Assembly: GCA_016125215.1 (NCBI GenBank) | Contig: WGMF01000012.1 | Location: 101,109-165,108 of the forward strand | Length of the DNA: 64,000 nt | DNA from: Phycisphaera sp. | GTDB taxonomy: Bacteria; Planctomycetota; Phycisphaerae; Phycisphaerales; Phycisphaeraceae | Direction of reading: 5' to 3' | Part shown: one piece after another, positions 1-9,194 of the stretch | Layout: the number at the start of each line of letters is the position of its first letter | Numbering within the stretch: position 1 is the stretch's first letter | Made by a program: the position numbers and the translations under genes | Notes under the pieces: model-generated | Told to the model about the DNA's origin: nothing | Database searches by the model: none | The model's input: only the letters and a program-made list of their open reading frames with translations

Positions 1-282
1 ACCTTCCCCACTCCCGATCCACCAACCATGATGCGATGGCAAACCAACCGGTCCGAAGCATCGACCGTCATGGCGTCGCTGCTGTCGTCCGGCCCGGACC
101 CGGTGGGTTTGTCGGTTGAAATCGAAAAGGTCAAATCCCCCGACTCCGACAAGATGCAAGACGGCCCGATCACCGTCACCATGAAAAGCAAAGACTGGCA
201 GGAAACCATCAGACTCACGGACCGCCTCGAACCGATCACCGCAGAAGAACCTGCCCAGGAAAATATCCTCCAGGCTGATTGA
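1..282 (+). CDS. 3' end of an unrecognised gene (partial)
   Basis: The reading frame is open from the first base of the window to a TGA at 280-282, so this is most likely the C-terminal part of a gene that starts upstream. An internal ATG at 28 gives 84 residues. The tail is hydrophilic and acidic and includes the stretch SKDWQETIRLTDRL. I recognise no domain, signal peptide or membrane segment. It is followed by a short tandem repeat, not by a clear terminator. The function is unknown and the start cannot be placed. Confidence 0.5.
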   Translation, partial: TFPTPDPPTMMRWQTNRSEASTVMASLLSSGPDPVGLSVEIEKVKSPDSDKMQDGPITVTMKSKDWQETIRLTDRLEPITAEEPAQENILQAD

Positions 283-303
283 GAAAACGATATGTGAAGG
301 TTT

Positions 304-350
304 CTGACACCTTTACTTTGCTGACACCATTACTTTGCCGACACCTTTGC
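304..350. repeat. 17-bp tandem direct repeat, about 2.7 copies
   Basis: The unit CTGACACCTTTACTTTG at 304-320 is repeated with one change at 321-337 and partly at 338-350. It lies in the short gap between two convergent genes. It is much more AT-rich than its surroundings. I see no transposase nearby. Confidence 0.75.
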
Positions 351-422
351 CCACCTTGACCTCCTCAGGGGCTTGGGGGTAAGGGGCCAAAGCGGCAGCC
401 GCGACGCAGCAGACCGGTGCAC

Positions 423-1943
423 TCAGCGCAGTCGCCGCAGTGATAAGACCAGTCCGCCCATTGCCAGCAGGGCGAAGCTCATCGGCTCTGGGATCTGAAT
501 CTCGGTGATCTGGATCGACCACTGGTTGTCGGCCGAGACGAATTCCTGGAAGGTCCAGAACGTCTTGCCGCTCGGATCGGCCGGGTCGAGCACGGTCGAC
601 GAGTAGTCACCCCAGCGGTTGCGACCGCCGCTGTCGAGCACCTGATAGTCATCGATGCCGGCTTTGAGCAGGATCGGGTCGGAGAAGCTGGTGATGCCCG
701 CGGTGGTCTTGCCGACGACCGCGTAGGTGCTGATGAACGTGTTTGGGTCGCCGCCTGAGAAGCCGATGACCACGTCGCCATCATCGTTCACCGAGATCGA
801 GGGGTAGTTGTATTCCATCGATATGTCATCGATGGTGCCGGTCTGGAGGACCGCGTTGGTGACCGCGTCGATCTGGAACCACTCAATCGCGGCGCGGCCG
901 CCGATGTCCACGCCCCGGGTACCCCAGAGGGTGGGATTGGTGTCGCCGGTGATGTGCTGTTGGACGACGTTGCCGGAGAAGCGTGTGTCGCCGGCGTCGA
1001 TATCATTCTTGGTACCGGGCTGGTCGATGTCCGGCGGACTGCTACGGCTAGTCACGCTGATGAACCCGCTGCCAGTCGAAAGGGTCGGTGCGACCGCGGT
1101 GCCGGTGAACGACGAGATTTTCAGGTTGGTGCTGTTGAACGATGAGAGGGTCTTCAGGGAGCCGGAGTTGTAGTCCAGGTCCACGATCGGCTGGGCACCG
1201 AACCCGGTATTGTTTGGGTTGACATCTTCGAACTTGGTGATGGTTGGCGTGCCCGCGATCAGGCCGGCTTTGTCGATCGCGACGAAGCCGGTGTTCGAGC
1301 TGCCGGCGCTGATGGCAAACATGTTCGCTGACAGAACCAGTCGATCGCCGTTGATGCCGAGCATGGGGAAGTCAGCCCAGTCGGAGTTGTCGGCATCGGT
1401 GTCGATCTTGTAGCCGGTCCACGCGGAGGTTGGGTCGCTGGAGCTGGACACGGCAAGCAGGTAGTTGTTTGCTCCGCCGGCGTTGTCCACGGCCGCGGCG
1501 AACCAGCGACTGCTCGACGGGTCGTAAACGATGCGCGGGTCGAATGCGAAAGACCCGCTGTGCGGCGCGCCGGCGTTAGAGAAAAAGGTGTTGAGCGAAC
1601 GACCGCTGAGGAACGTGCCGTCTTTCTGGTAATAGGCCACGCGGCCGTTGATGATTTCTACGATATGGTTGGGACCCACCGCGCCCATGGTGTCGGGCGG
1701 GATAAATCCGCTTTGGGGCCGACTGGACCCGGTGAAGTTGGTGCCGATGACGACCGTCCCAACGCTCGTGACGACCGGTCCGTTCGATCCGCCGATAGTG
1801 CCGTCAAGGTACTGCACCTCGGGCGTGGGGTTTGTGACTTCAGGGTCCAAGGCACCAAAGACGGGCCCGGCCAAGATGACGGCCAGGGGAAGTACGGCGA
1901 ATTTCAGCACAACGGCTGCACGTCGGGGGGACAACGGCATCAT
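423..1943 (-). CDS. Exported PEP-CTERM-anchored protein
   Basis: The 506-residue protein starts with a signal peptide of about 32 residues (basic start, then a Val/Leu/Ala core ending GPVFGA). It ends with a PEP-CTERM sorting signal: IPEPMSFALL, a hydrophobic helix and an RRLR tail. In the known system such proteins are recognised at the surface and processed by an exosortase. The body is rich in Gly, Ser, Thr and Asp, with stretches such as FIPPDTMGAVGPNH, and looks like an extracellular beta-rich protein, but I recognise no enzyme family. The start is supported by GGAGG six bases before ATGATG. It appears monocistronic. The anchor class is clear; the function is not. Confidence 0.85.
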   Translation of the reverse strand: MMPLSPRRAAVVLKFAVLPLAVILAGPVFGALDPEVTNPTPEVQYLDGTIGGSNGPVVTSVGTVVIGTNFTGSSRPQSGFIPPDTMGAVGPNHIVEIINGRVAYYQKDGTFLSGRSLNTFFSNAGAPHSGSFAFDPRIVYDPSSSRWFAAAVDNAGGANNYLLAVSSSSDPTSAWTGYKIDTDADNSDWADFPMLGINGDRLVLSANMFAISAGSSNTGFVAIDKAGLIAGTPTITKFEDVNPNNTGFGAQPIVDLDYNSGSLKTLSSFNSTNLKISSFTGTAVAPTLSTGSGFISVTSRSSPPDIDQPGTKNDIDAGDTRFSGNVVQQHITGDTNPTLWGTRGVDIGGRAAIEWFQIDAVTNAVLQTGTIDDISMEYNYPSISVNDDGDVVIGFSGGDPNTFISTYAVVGKTTAGITSFSDPILLKAGIDDYQVLDSGGRNRWGDYSSTVLDPADPSGKTFWTFQEFVSADNQWSIQITEIQIPEPMSFALLAMGGLVLSLRRLR

Positions 1944-2547
1944 TCTGGGCCTCCATGAAAGTGATTAGGGCAAGCAAATACTCGAACCAATGGAACCGAA
2001 CTTATCTTGCCTGCCATGCTCTCCCACGCTCCCACGACCCCCTCAGATTGCTTCACAAGGCGGTCGTCAGATTGCGTCGCTGGTTGACGGCAGTGGCACA
2101 GATCAACACCTCTCCATAAAACCAAAACAGGGCCCATAATGTACCACACTATTGAGCCAGATCAATAGTTTGATGTCTATCAAGCGGAAATTTATTTATT
2201 TAAGGCGGAATCAAATCCGGGGAGGAAAAGTGTAGGAAATGAAGCTTTGCAAGTCGGGAGACCCGGGCTTTCATACTTTCTTTTCCTATCCCAATACTCA
2301 CCGTCAACAGCCGTGGGACCGCTCCGGCGTGCGATATCCCCCCGCTGGTCTTATGGGTTGGCCACGTCTTGCTCCGATGTGTTGTTCTGTAACACAAAGC
2401 AGCAACCGCAGCGTGATACCGGGGATATCGGGTCCGCCAGCGCGCGACGAAGCCCGTGCGGAGCGATCCGCAAGTCGTCAACAAAATCCCTCAATACCAG
2501 CGCGAAAACACGCCAAAATGCGGCGCGGTGCGACGAGATGCCAGAAA
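1944..2547. other. 604-base gene-free region with an operator-like dyad and a long inverted repeat
   Basis: No convincing gene is seen. About 205 bases upstream of the PEP-CTERM start is a dyad, ACTATTG (2148-2154) paired with CAATAGT (2163-2169), in an AT-rich stretch that could hold its promoter or operator. Further on, CGATATCCCC (2332-2341) is complementary to GGGGATATCG (2421-2430). Between these arms lies a smaller hairpin, TGTGTT paired with AACACA near 2380-2398. The short ORFs across here lack codon bias or recognisable sequence. Confidence 0.5.
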
Positions 2548-2618
2548 GCGGGCGAAGGGACTCGAACCCTCAACATTCAGCTTGGGAAGCTGACACTCTA
2601 CCATTGAGTTACGCCCGC
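2548..2618 (-). tRNA. tRNA-Gly, anticodon CCC
   Basis: Read on the minus strand, the 71-base segment folds as a cloverleaf. A 7-bp acceptor stem GCGGGCG pairs with CGCCCGC. The anticodon stem TCAGC/GCTGA encloses the loop TTCCCAA, giving anticodon CCC. The T arm carries GGTTCGAGTCC. CCA is not encoded. The D arm has AATGGTAGAG, typical of bacterial tRNA-Gly. It decodes GGG. Confidence 0.95.
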
Positions 2619-2789
2619 ATACGAGGCTGATACGGCATCTCTTGTATCCGAGAGTGCCTTGTGTGCAGATCATACCCCACGATACCACCCTCGTGCCAGT
2701 CAGAAGAAAACAACGGGAAACCCCGTTCAGACGCGGCGGATTCAAAGTCTCGGCTGGCTTAAGACAGTGTGTGAGAAGCTTAGAGGTGC

Positions 2790-2846
2790 CACTGGCGGCT
2801 TGTCCGCCAGTGCTGTCAACGTACGGCTTCTTCACTGGCGGACAAG
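2790..2846 (-). terminator. Competing hairpins at the end of the GH36 gene
   Basis: CTTGTCCGCCAGTG (2799-2812) can pair with CACTGGCGGACAAG (2833-2846, 14 bp, overlapping the stop codon of the upstream gene). It can also pair with CACTGGCGG (2790-2798, 9 bp). The two pairings are mutually exclusive. No T-run follows, so simple Rho-independent termination is uncertain. A transcript-end stabiliser or a dispersed palindromic element is also possible. Confidence 0.5.
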
Positions 2847-4613
2847 CGCGTTGCCCGCGGGGGGCACAACCAGTCGGTTGAAGCCCGCGGTGAGTTTGAT
2901 GCTGTGCCTGCTCACGTCGGCGCCGCAACAGTCCTTCACCACCACCTCAGCCTCGCCGGCCTCGTGTTTGAGTTCCAGGAGCAGCTCTTTGGCGTAGCAC
3001 CCGTTGATCAGGATCAGGGTCGGGGGCAAGGGTTCATCAAGACGCAGGGGCATGTCCGCATAGAAAGCGGCTAGCAGTTTTCTGTCGTCACGGGCAGTCA
3101 CCAGCGGGTAGAGCAGGTGCGGGAAGAGCGGCCGCAGCTCGCCGGTTTGAAGCACCTCCGCGTGGGCACGGACAAACTCGAGCTGATACCGGAGCATGCG
3201 CAGGTGCGAGGGCCCAAGCTCCGAGAGTTTCATGGAAATCTGCGGAACCGAAAAGAGCGCGTGGATGATCTGCATCGCGGCGCTGTGGTCGGGTTCGTCG
3301 TTGTGCCAGGTGATGGGGTCGGAGTGGACCGCGGTGTCGCCGCTGAGCAGGCGCAGGTCGAGCGTGCGGACCCGGTTGTCGCCGAGGCTGTTGGCACAGT
3401 CCACCGCGCGGAGCATGTTGGCGTATCGCCGCATGGCCGGCCCGGTATACGCCTGGCGGAACTCGATCAGGAAATCCGGGTTGAGTCGGCGTAACCGCGC
3501 GGTGGCCTCATCCAGCAGCGCGCAAACCGCCTCGCCCATCGAGGCCGTGTCCCGCCGACCGTCCGCGAGGATATCCGCTGACGGGTCGCGGTCGCCCACG
3601 CTGTCGATGAAGTCGAGCTTCAAACCGTCCACACCGTATCGCTTGACGAACGACTCGTAGATGTCGATCAGGTACCGGCGGGCTTCGGGGAAACGCAGGT
3701 CGATGGCGTATTGCGGCGAACCGGCGCGACCGGGTGTGAGCATGTCTTTGAAACGGTGATAGGCTTTGGATTCGACGCCGATGTAGGGAACGGAAAACCA
3801 GACCATGTATTTGAGACCCAGAGCCTGCACTCGCCGCACATGGTCAATCAAGTCGGGGAGCTTTTCCTCGCAGACCTCCCAGTCGCCGTTGTTCTGGTAG
3901 CCCGGCTCGCGCTGGCGAGTCTGCCAGCCGTCGTCGAGGATGGCGGTGCCGAAGCCTAAATCCTTGGCCAGTTCGCATTGTTTCTCGAAATCCCCGGTAT
4001 CGAAATCGACGAGGTAGATGTACCACGACGAGAGCAGCGGCTTGCGTGCCGATTCGGGCACCGCGCAAGGTGTGCAACCCGGGAGCGTCTGCCAGTACGA
4101 AGCGACATCGCGCAGGGCGACGTGGTAAGGCACCGGCCGAAAATCAAAACGGATACTCAACTCGTAACGGTCCACGACGCCGATCGCGTTGCCGACGACA
4201 TCGACGTTGCACCGGAAGAACTTGCCGTTGCCGTAGTCCCCGCCCATGCGCGTGTCGTGGACCACGTCCGACAGCGCGAACGTGCAGGCGTTGACGCCGG
4301 CGAGGTTATACAGGCTAAAGACCGGCATGCCCGAGTTGGCGGCGCTCTCGATGCGATTGAAACTGCCCAGCCCGACATCCAGCGCGCGGTTCTGCATGCA
4401 TCGGCTGTTCCACTTGTGATGGAAATCAATCGAGGGCAGAAGCCATTCGATCGTGAACCTGGGCAACGGCGCGGGCGTGTCTACCCGGAGGGCAAGGTCG
4501 ACAAAATAGATGCCCTCCGCTTCGCCCTTGCGTGTCGAAAGCGTTGCCGTGAAAGGCGCGGGGTCTTTTGAAAGACGGACTTCGATCCCGTGGACTGAGG
4601 TGAATTGACCCAT
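2832..4613 (-). CDS. GH36-type alpha-galactosidase-like glycoside hydrolase
   Basis: This 593-residue protein would hydrolyse alpha-galactosides or related alpha-linked sugars. The catalytic barrel is visible from about residue 190 to 480. ILDDGWQT at about 225-232 is the conserved substrate-side strand. LKLDF at about 331-335 carries the expected nucleophile Asp334, and FRQAYTGP near 385 and SDPITW near 431 fit the acid/base side. An N-terminal beta domain precedes the barrel. There is no signal peptide, so it is probably cytoplasmic. It lies in a minus-strand run with a pseudopilin-like gene and near a XylR-type regulator, which suggests a sugar-use locus. The family call is firm; the exact substrate is not. 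Confidence 0.88.
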   Translation of the reverse strand: MGQFTSVHGIEVRLSKDPAPFTATLSTRKGEAEGIYFVDLALRVDTPAPLPRFTIEWLLPSIDFHHKWNSRCMQNRALDVGLGSFNRIESAANSGMPVFSLYNLAGVNACTFALSDVVHDTRMGGDYGNGKFFRCNVDVVGNAIGVVDRYELSIRFDFRPVPYHVALRDVASYWQTLPGCTPCAVPESARKPLLSSWYIYLVDFDTGDFEKQCELAKDLGFGTAILDDGWQTRQREPGYQNNGDWEVCEEKLPDLIDHVRRVQALGLKYMVWFSVPYIGVESKAYHRFKDMLTPGRAGSPQYAIDLRFPEARRYLIDIYESFVKRYGVDGLKLDFIDSVGDRDPSADILADGRRDTASMGEAVCALLDEATARLRRLNPDFLIEFRQAYTGPAMRRYANMLRAVDCANSLGDNRVRTLDLRLLSGDTAVHSDPITWHNDEPDHSAAMQIIHALFSVPQISMKLSELGPSHLRMLRYQLEFVRAHAEVLQTGELRPLFPHLLYPLVTARDDRKLLAAFYADMPLRLDEPLPPTLILINGCYAKELLLELKHEAGEAEVVVKDCCGADVSRHSIKLTAGFNRLVVPPAGNALVRQ

Positions 4614-4697
4614 ACGGCTGGTTTACAACTCTCGTTTGAATGCGGTTGAACGGATGATGAGCCGTGCCCGGAAGGCTGCAGACATCGACGCAAGAGC

Positions 4698-5567
4698 CTA
4701 GCGGGCTATGTCCCTGGGCACAACGTAAGTCTGCGCACCCGTTTGCCGGCGTATCCCGATGAGAGTCCCGGCTGTGATTGAATCGAGCGAGAAGTCGTAA
4801 GTGGAGACACTGCCGTCGGCCAGCGAAAAGTTGCCGTTGGCCTGTTGCGTCGCGTCATAGGCGTAGCCGATGTTGTGGTCGGTCCAGTTGCCGCCCTCCG
4901 GTGCCGTGTTGTCGGGCGAGCGATGGGAGACGAGCAGGACCTCTCCGCTGTACCCGTTCCAGTACGCGACGTCCGAGAGCAGCAGTTCATACTGCAGCGC
5001 GGGCATCGATGACGGACCGGGACTCCAGGTGTCGTTGAGTTTGCGCATAAAAGCGGAGCGTTGCCACTTGGTGTCGGGGGGCGAGCCGTTGAGGGGTGTG
5101 CACGCCGGTCCGAAGTAAAAAACAAAGGGAGTTTTCACCATGCCCGCGTGAGGGCCGGTGGTGTCGATGTTGTACCAGTTCGCATTCGATAGCCAGGTGT
5201 CCGAAACGAGCGGGCATTTCATGATCTTGTTAAGTTTGGTCCCGAAGTATTCACGGAACGAGTTGCGGAAATCAAAGTCACCCGGCCCCCCAGCGGTGCC
5301 GTTGCCGTTTGACCCGTTCCAGAAGATGACCGCCGGGTTGGGCCTGCCCAACCCCCCGTCGGGGTAGTAACCGTTGTAGTTGACCGCGTAGTTGGTGACC
5401 CCGATGGCCATCTGCCGGGTCTGGCTCTTGCACGAGACGATCCTGGCTTTGTAGCGGGCCGACCCCAGCGCGGGGAGCAGAACGGCTATGAGCAGCACGA
5501 TAATCGATATCACCACCAGAAGCTCAACAAGCGTGAACGCGGAACGTTTAACGGATTGACCGCTCAT
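4698..5567 (-). CDS. Prepilin-type N-terminal cleavage/methylation domain protein (pseudopilin-like)
   Basis: The 289-residue product begins with a short basic leader, then SAFTLVELLVVISIIVLLIA, the type IV pilin/type II pseudopilin signal with the conserved Glu five residues after the cleavage Phe. A soluble domain follows, with a NYNGYYPDGG-type motif and a C-terminal NGNFSLADGSV containing the DG typical of the expanded planctomycete pilin-like families. I chose the ATG at 5567 because it leaves a normal short leader; the frame is open 19 codons further up. The gene is 84 bases upstream of the GH36 gene. These proteins occur in many paralogues and their role, a surface or secretion-associated filament component, is inferred. 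Confidence 0.85.
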   Translation of the reverse strand: MSGQSVKRSAFTLVELLVVISIIVLLIAVLLPALGSARYKARIVSCKSQTRQMAIGVTNYAVNYNGYYPDGGLGRPNPAVIFWNGSNGNGTAGGPGDFDFRNSFREYFGTKLNKIMKCPLVSDTWLSNANWYNIDTTGPHAGMVKTPFVFYFGPACTPLNGSPPDTKWQRSAFMRKLNDTWSPGPSSMPALQYELLLSDVAYWNGYSGEVLLVSHRSPDNTAPEGGNWTDHNIGYAYDATQQANGNFSLADGSVSTYDFSLDSITAGTLIGIRRQTGAQTYVVPRDIAR

Positions 5568-5696
5568 GCGACGGACCCCGGGGCGTTGTGTTCGGCCGAG
5601 TTTGAAATCGGGTGGTGCTTGCAAAAACGGCTGCGCGGTCGGGTGACGCGCGCAGCCGTTGGAGGAGGCTACATAAAAATATGAGTCGTGAACATT

Positions 5697-6464
5697 TTAT
5701 GCACGACGGCGGCCGCAGACCAGGAGTCCGCCGAGACCCAACAGCGCCAGCGACGCGGGTTCGGGGATCGGTCCGAGGTCACGGAGCTGGTAAGCGTTGA
5801 TCGTGACGTTGCCGGTCGTGCTGGGGGTCGTGAGCAGGTTGGTGTAAGCGCGGCCGATGAGTGTTTGAGTCGTCGCGTCGGCGACAAAGGTGCCTGTGGC
5901 AAACTGTCCGGGGCTGCTCGCCGGGGAGTCCGGCCCAATCTCCGAAAGCAACGTCACGGTCCCCGCACCGTTGATCACAGGGGTCACGGCACTTCCCGCG
6001 TTCAAATAGGTCTGCGCCCCCAATACCAGCCCCTGGTTCTGGGCGGTCGAGACGTCATCCGAATACCAGACCTGGAAGAGATATTGGTGTCCAGACGTGA
6101 GGCCGGTAAAAGACCAGGTGGCCGTACCGGAGCCCTGTCGGTCTGCGAATCGGAGCATCTCGTAATACTGCCCCGACGCATTGGCGCGAGCGTTCAGCGT
6201 GTCCAGGTGCGAGGGGCTATCGAGGGTAAAGTCGTCGGTGAACGCCACACCATTGACCGTGGCAACGACCACGCCATCGACGAGGTTGGCATTCGTGCCG
6301 CCATCCGAACCGCTGGCGGCGATGATCTTCGTGCCCGAGTTAGAGACGTCGGCGTCCGTGTTTGTGATGGTCTGGACATTCCACGAGATCGTGGCGGCCT
6401 GTACCGACCCGCAGGTCAGGACGGCGGTGACGCTCAGTGCGTTGAGCAGGTGGGGGGCTTTCAT
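5697..6464 (-). CDS. Exported PEP-CTERM-anchored protein
   Basis: The 255-residue protein has a signal peptide (MKAPHLLNALSVTAVLTCGS, then VQAA) and a C-terminal PEP-CTERM anchor (PIPEPASLALLGLGGLLVC then GRRRA). The ATG at 6464 is chosen because AGGAGA sits seven to eight bases upstream; the frame is open 44 codons further but without a signal sequence. The mature part is Thr/Gly/Asn-rich and beta-like, with no enzyme motif that I recognise. It is divergent from the XylR-like regulator, separated by 168 bases, and may be one of its targets. Confidence 0.85.
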   Translation of the reverse strand: MKAPHLLNALSVTAVLTCGSVQAATISWNVQTITNTDADVSNSGTKIIAASGSDGGTNANLVDGVVVATVNGVAFTDDFTLDSPSHLDTLNARANASGQYYEMLRFADRQGSGTATWSFTGLTSGHQYLFQVWYSDDVSTAQNQGLVLGAQTYLNAGSAVTPVINGAGTVTLLSEIGPDSPASSPGQFATGTFVADATTQTLIGRAYTNLLTTPSTTGNVTINAYQLRDLGPIPEPASLALLGLGGLLVCGRRRA

Positions 6465-6632
6465 CGTTTGTCTCCTATTTGAATACTGGACCTCAATCGT
6501 GACCTGACAGTGGCTGACACCGGTTGCCGTCCGCACGACACGGATACACCCTAGTGGCCATAATACTGCGGGGAAACGCCGGATCAATACGCGCATGAAT
6601 AATGATTTACGTCTACGTCGAATTCGGGTAAA

Positions 6633-7811
6633 ATGCCCCGTATGCCCAGGCGTCCGCGTAAGCGAAAGTACCGGGTTTCGATGCTCCGTTCACTGCAGCG
6701 AGATCACATTCTCGACACCGTGACCGGGATCCTGGATTACGGACGGCACACCCCCGCGTGGCAGTTTGTCGGCAGGGGTGGCTCGCCCTTTTATGAACCC
6801 GATCAAGTGATCGAGAGTGATCTCGACGGGTTGATCGGTGACGAACTCGAAGATTTAAAGGCGTTAGCGAGCCGTTGCCCGGACCTGCCCATTGTCAGCC
6901 TGACCGCGCTGCCCGAAAACTCGACCATGGCCGAAGTCTCGCACGACAACCGGGCGATCGGCCGCATGGGTGCGGAGTACCTGCTTGGACTTGGGTTTGC
7001 CCGTTTCGCATTCTTCACCAGTCAACAGGAGTTGGGAGGGCAGGGAAGGTTGGAGGGTTTTCGACAGACCGTTGAAGCCGCGGGCCGACCGTGCCTCACG
7101 CGTTTCGTTCCCGAAGTCATCGAGGAAGGATCACCCAGTGATCGGGTGTTGATCCGTCAATGGATAGAGGAACTGCCCAAGCCCATCGCGATCATGACGT
7201 TCTTGGACTACATGGCACGGCTGTCGGTCAACGCCGCGGTGGACCTGGGGCTTCGTGTGCCCGACGAAGTCGCGGTGCTCGGTGTGAACAACAACGCCTG
7301 GACCTCGGTCATGGCCGTCTTGCCGGTGTCGAGCGTCAAGTTGAATCTGCGCCAACTGGGATACGCCGCCGCCGAGGCTCTGGATGTCATGATGCAACAG
7401 GGCACCCGGCCCCCGCCGAGGACTCTACCGCCGATCGGGGTGGTCACCCGTCAGAGCACCGACATCACCCTGGTCGATGACCCGTTGATCCGTCGTGCGA
7501 CGAGCTACATCCGTGACCACGTGGCCGAGGGCCTGCGTGTTGAAAACGTGCTCGACGAGCTTGGGGTATCCCGTTCGACGCTGGTCAACCGTATGAAAGC
7601 CGCAACAGGCCAGACGACGCAGCAGGCGATCCGCCGCGCCCAGATTGAAAAGGCCAAACAGATGCTGGTCGCCACCGAGATGACCATGGAACGGATCGCC
7701 CACGCCTGTGGCTTCGAGTGTCAGCCGCGCCTCAATGAAGCCTTCAAACGCCTGGTCGGCATGACCCCGGGCCAGTTTCGACTGCTTCGCACACGTGACG
7801 GGACGAACTGA
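6633..7811 (+). CDS. XylR-like transcriptional regulator (LacI-type sensor plus AraC HTH)
   Basis: This 392-residue protein joins a periplasmic-binding-protein-like sugar sensor (about residues 15-280, with LGFARFAFFTS and VLGVNNNAW) to a C-terminal AraC/XylS DNA-binding domain (about 285-390). The latter has two helix-turn-helix units and the signature ACGFECQPRLNEAFKRLVGM. In XylR the order is the same and ligand binding to the sensor controls promoter activation. The N-terminus is very basic (RRPRKRKYR). No clear ribosome site precedes the ATG at 6633; the ATG at 6642 is an alternative. It is divergent from a PEP-CTERM gene and close to the GH36 and DUF2961 genes, so it probably controls sugar-use or surface genes nearby. 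The ligand is unknown. Confidence 0.88.
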   Translation: MPRMPRRPRKRKYRVSMLRSLQRDHILDTVTGILDYGRHTPAWQFVGRGGSPFYEPDQVIESDLDGLIGDELEDLKALASRCPDLPIVSLTALPENSTMAEVSHDNRAIGRMGAEYLLGLGFARFAFFTSQQELGGQGRLEGFRQTVEAAGRPCLTRFVPEVIEEGSPSDRVLIRQWIEELPKPIAIMTFLDYMARLSVNAAVDLGLRVPDEVAVLGVNNNAWTSVMAVLPVSSVKLNLRQLGYAAAEALDVMMQQGTRPPPRTLPPIGVVTRQSTDITLVDDPLIRRATSYIRDHVAEGLRVENVLDELGVSRSTLVNRMKAATGQTTQQAIRRAQIEKAKQMLVATEMTMERIAHACGFECQPRLNEAFKRLVGMTPGQFRLLRTRDGTN

Positions 7812-7882
7812 ACCCGCTGCTCAAAATCGGATTGCGGGCACCGGCACTCTAACATGGTGTAACACCTATGCAGCAGGATACT

Positions 7883-8299
7883 TCAACTTGCATCGATTAC
7901 CGACCGAAACGCGGGCATAACACAGCTCAAGACCCTCCACGATGATGCCGTGACATGTTTGACTTCAATAGCCCAGGCGTGCTTTTCGAGTTCCATCTCC
8001 ATCACGATCCGCGACTGGCTCCACAGCCGAACGTACGCAAAACCACGGCCCACACGGAGCACTCGCCCCCGCCCCCCCGACACCGGACCCTGGTAGGTCA
8101 GGTACGCTCGGCGGTGATCGGGCAGCCTCCGCACAAGTTGAACACTCGGGGCCCAGCCACCCGTGAAGCACAGGCCCATCCGGAATGTCACGAGCCTGCC
8201 GACCGCCCCGCCCGGTGGTCGCGGGTGCTCGAAGAGCCAGTCGTAGTGCGTGTCCGACGCTCGGGTGTGGCGGAGGATCACGGTTTGCAGCGTGAGCAT
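7883..8299 (-). CDS. LigD 3'-phosphoesterase-domain-like small protein
   Basis: The 138-residue product resembles the small stand-alone relatives of the DNA ligase D 3'-phosphoesterase domain found in planctomycetes. TVILRHTRASDTHYDWLFEH corresponds to the conserved His...HxD core, and RLPDHRRAYLTYQGPVSGGRG to the conserved PLPDHR..YL.YEGPVSGGRG block. LigD-PE trims 3'-phosphate or ribonucleotide ends in double-strand-break repair. Stand-alone members are of unproven role, and no ligase or polymerase domain is attached here. Two overlapping ORFs in other frames have no such similarity. The family call is from memory of the motif; activity is inferred. Confidence 0.65.
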   Translation of the reverse strand: MLTLQTVILRHTRASDTHYDWLFEHPRPPGGAVGRLVTFRMGLCFTGGWAPSVQLVRRLPDHRRAYLTYQGPVSGGRGRVLRVGRGFAYVRLWSQSRIVMEMELEKHAWAIEVKHVTASSWRVLSCVMPAFRSVIDAS

Positions 8300-8452
8300 A
8301 GATGAGGGCCTGCCCGGATGTTGCGTGGTGTTGTTGCCGTGGACCGTCGAACCGCCGGGGTCCGGGATAAACCTTCCGGGGGGTCAATCCCCGTGAAACA
8401 AGGTAGGATATCCGGGATGGACAACATCCTCACTTGCTCAGGGGTCGCGGTT

Positions 8453-9163
8453 ATGAATTCAAGACGGTCGATCGGATCAACGGTTTGCGTCATGCTGGCT
8501 TTGGCGGCGCTGTTGCTGGCGGGCTGTGGCGTGAAGAACTCGATCCGCAGGCAGCGCGGCATCGAGGGCATGCAGTCCGGCAACCTCGAATACGCCGACG
8601 AAAACCTCACGCTCGCGGTCCACAACCACGGCGGGGACTGGAAAGCGCTCTTGCTCCTGGGCAAGCTCCGCCTGATGCAGCAACGCCCGCTCGACGCGCA
8701 GCTCCTGCTCGAACGCGCGCTGGAGATCAGGCCAAAATACGAAGGCTCGTCCGAGATCCTCGACAACCTGGCCGAGGCGCTCTACCAGCAACAGGAGTAC
8801 GCCAAGCTCACGACGTTTGTGAACAACTGGGCCACGCAGCGCGGCGGGTCGGACGACTACCTGCGCGCCGCCAAGTATCTGGCGCTCTCGGGCGACGCCG
8901 ACGGCGCGGAGATCGCCTACGCCAAGGCCGCACGTTTTGCCGCAGCGGACGACGACAAGCCCTACCTTGCCATGGCGGAGTACTACCGCGGGCTGGGCGA
9001 CAAAAAATCGGAAATCCTCTCACTGCGTCGGGCTTACACGATCAACCCGCAACGCGAAACCACCGCGGCTCGACTGCGCGAACTGGGCCTCGTCCCCGGC
9101 CCGACCATCTACCTCCCCGCCGAGTTCGCCCTGCCGATGCCGACGCTCCGCACGACAAAGTGA
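8453..9163 (+). CDS. TPR-containing lipoprotein
   Basis: The 236-residue protein has a lipoprotein signal (MLALAALLLAGC, lipobox LAGC, acylated Cys near residue 25). Helical TPR-like repeats run from about residue 35 to 205, for example LLLGKLRLMQQRPLDAQLLL and YLAMAEYYRGLGDKKSEIL. It is expected at a membrane surface as a scaffold. I chose the ATG at 8453, with AGGGG about eight bases upstream; an ATG at 8417 would add 12 residues before a still usable signal. A MITE-like inverted repeat follows the gene. No specific partner can be named. Confidence 0.8.
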   Translation: MNSRRSIGSTVCVMLALAALLLAGCGVKNSIRRQRGIEGMQSGNLEYADENLTLAVHNHGGDWKALLLLGKLRLMQQRPLDAQLLLERALEIRPKYEGSSEILDNLAEALYQQQEYAKLTTFVNNWATQRGGSDDYLRAAKYLALSGDADGAEIAYAKAARFAAADDDKPYLAMAEYYRGLGDKKSEILSLRRAYTINPQRETTAARLRELGLVPGPTIYLPAEFALPMPTLRTTK

Positions 9164-9194
9164 GCCATCAGGCGTAACAAGTCGATCGGCCCCG

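Noticed and set aside
7955..8387. Two overlapping ORFs (plus 7955-8305 and minus 7965-8387)
   Set aside because: They overlap the LigD-phosphoesterase-like frame, which alone shows conserved motifs.
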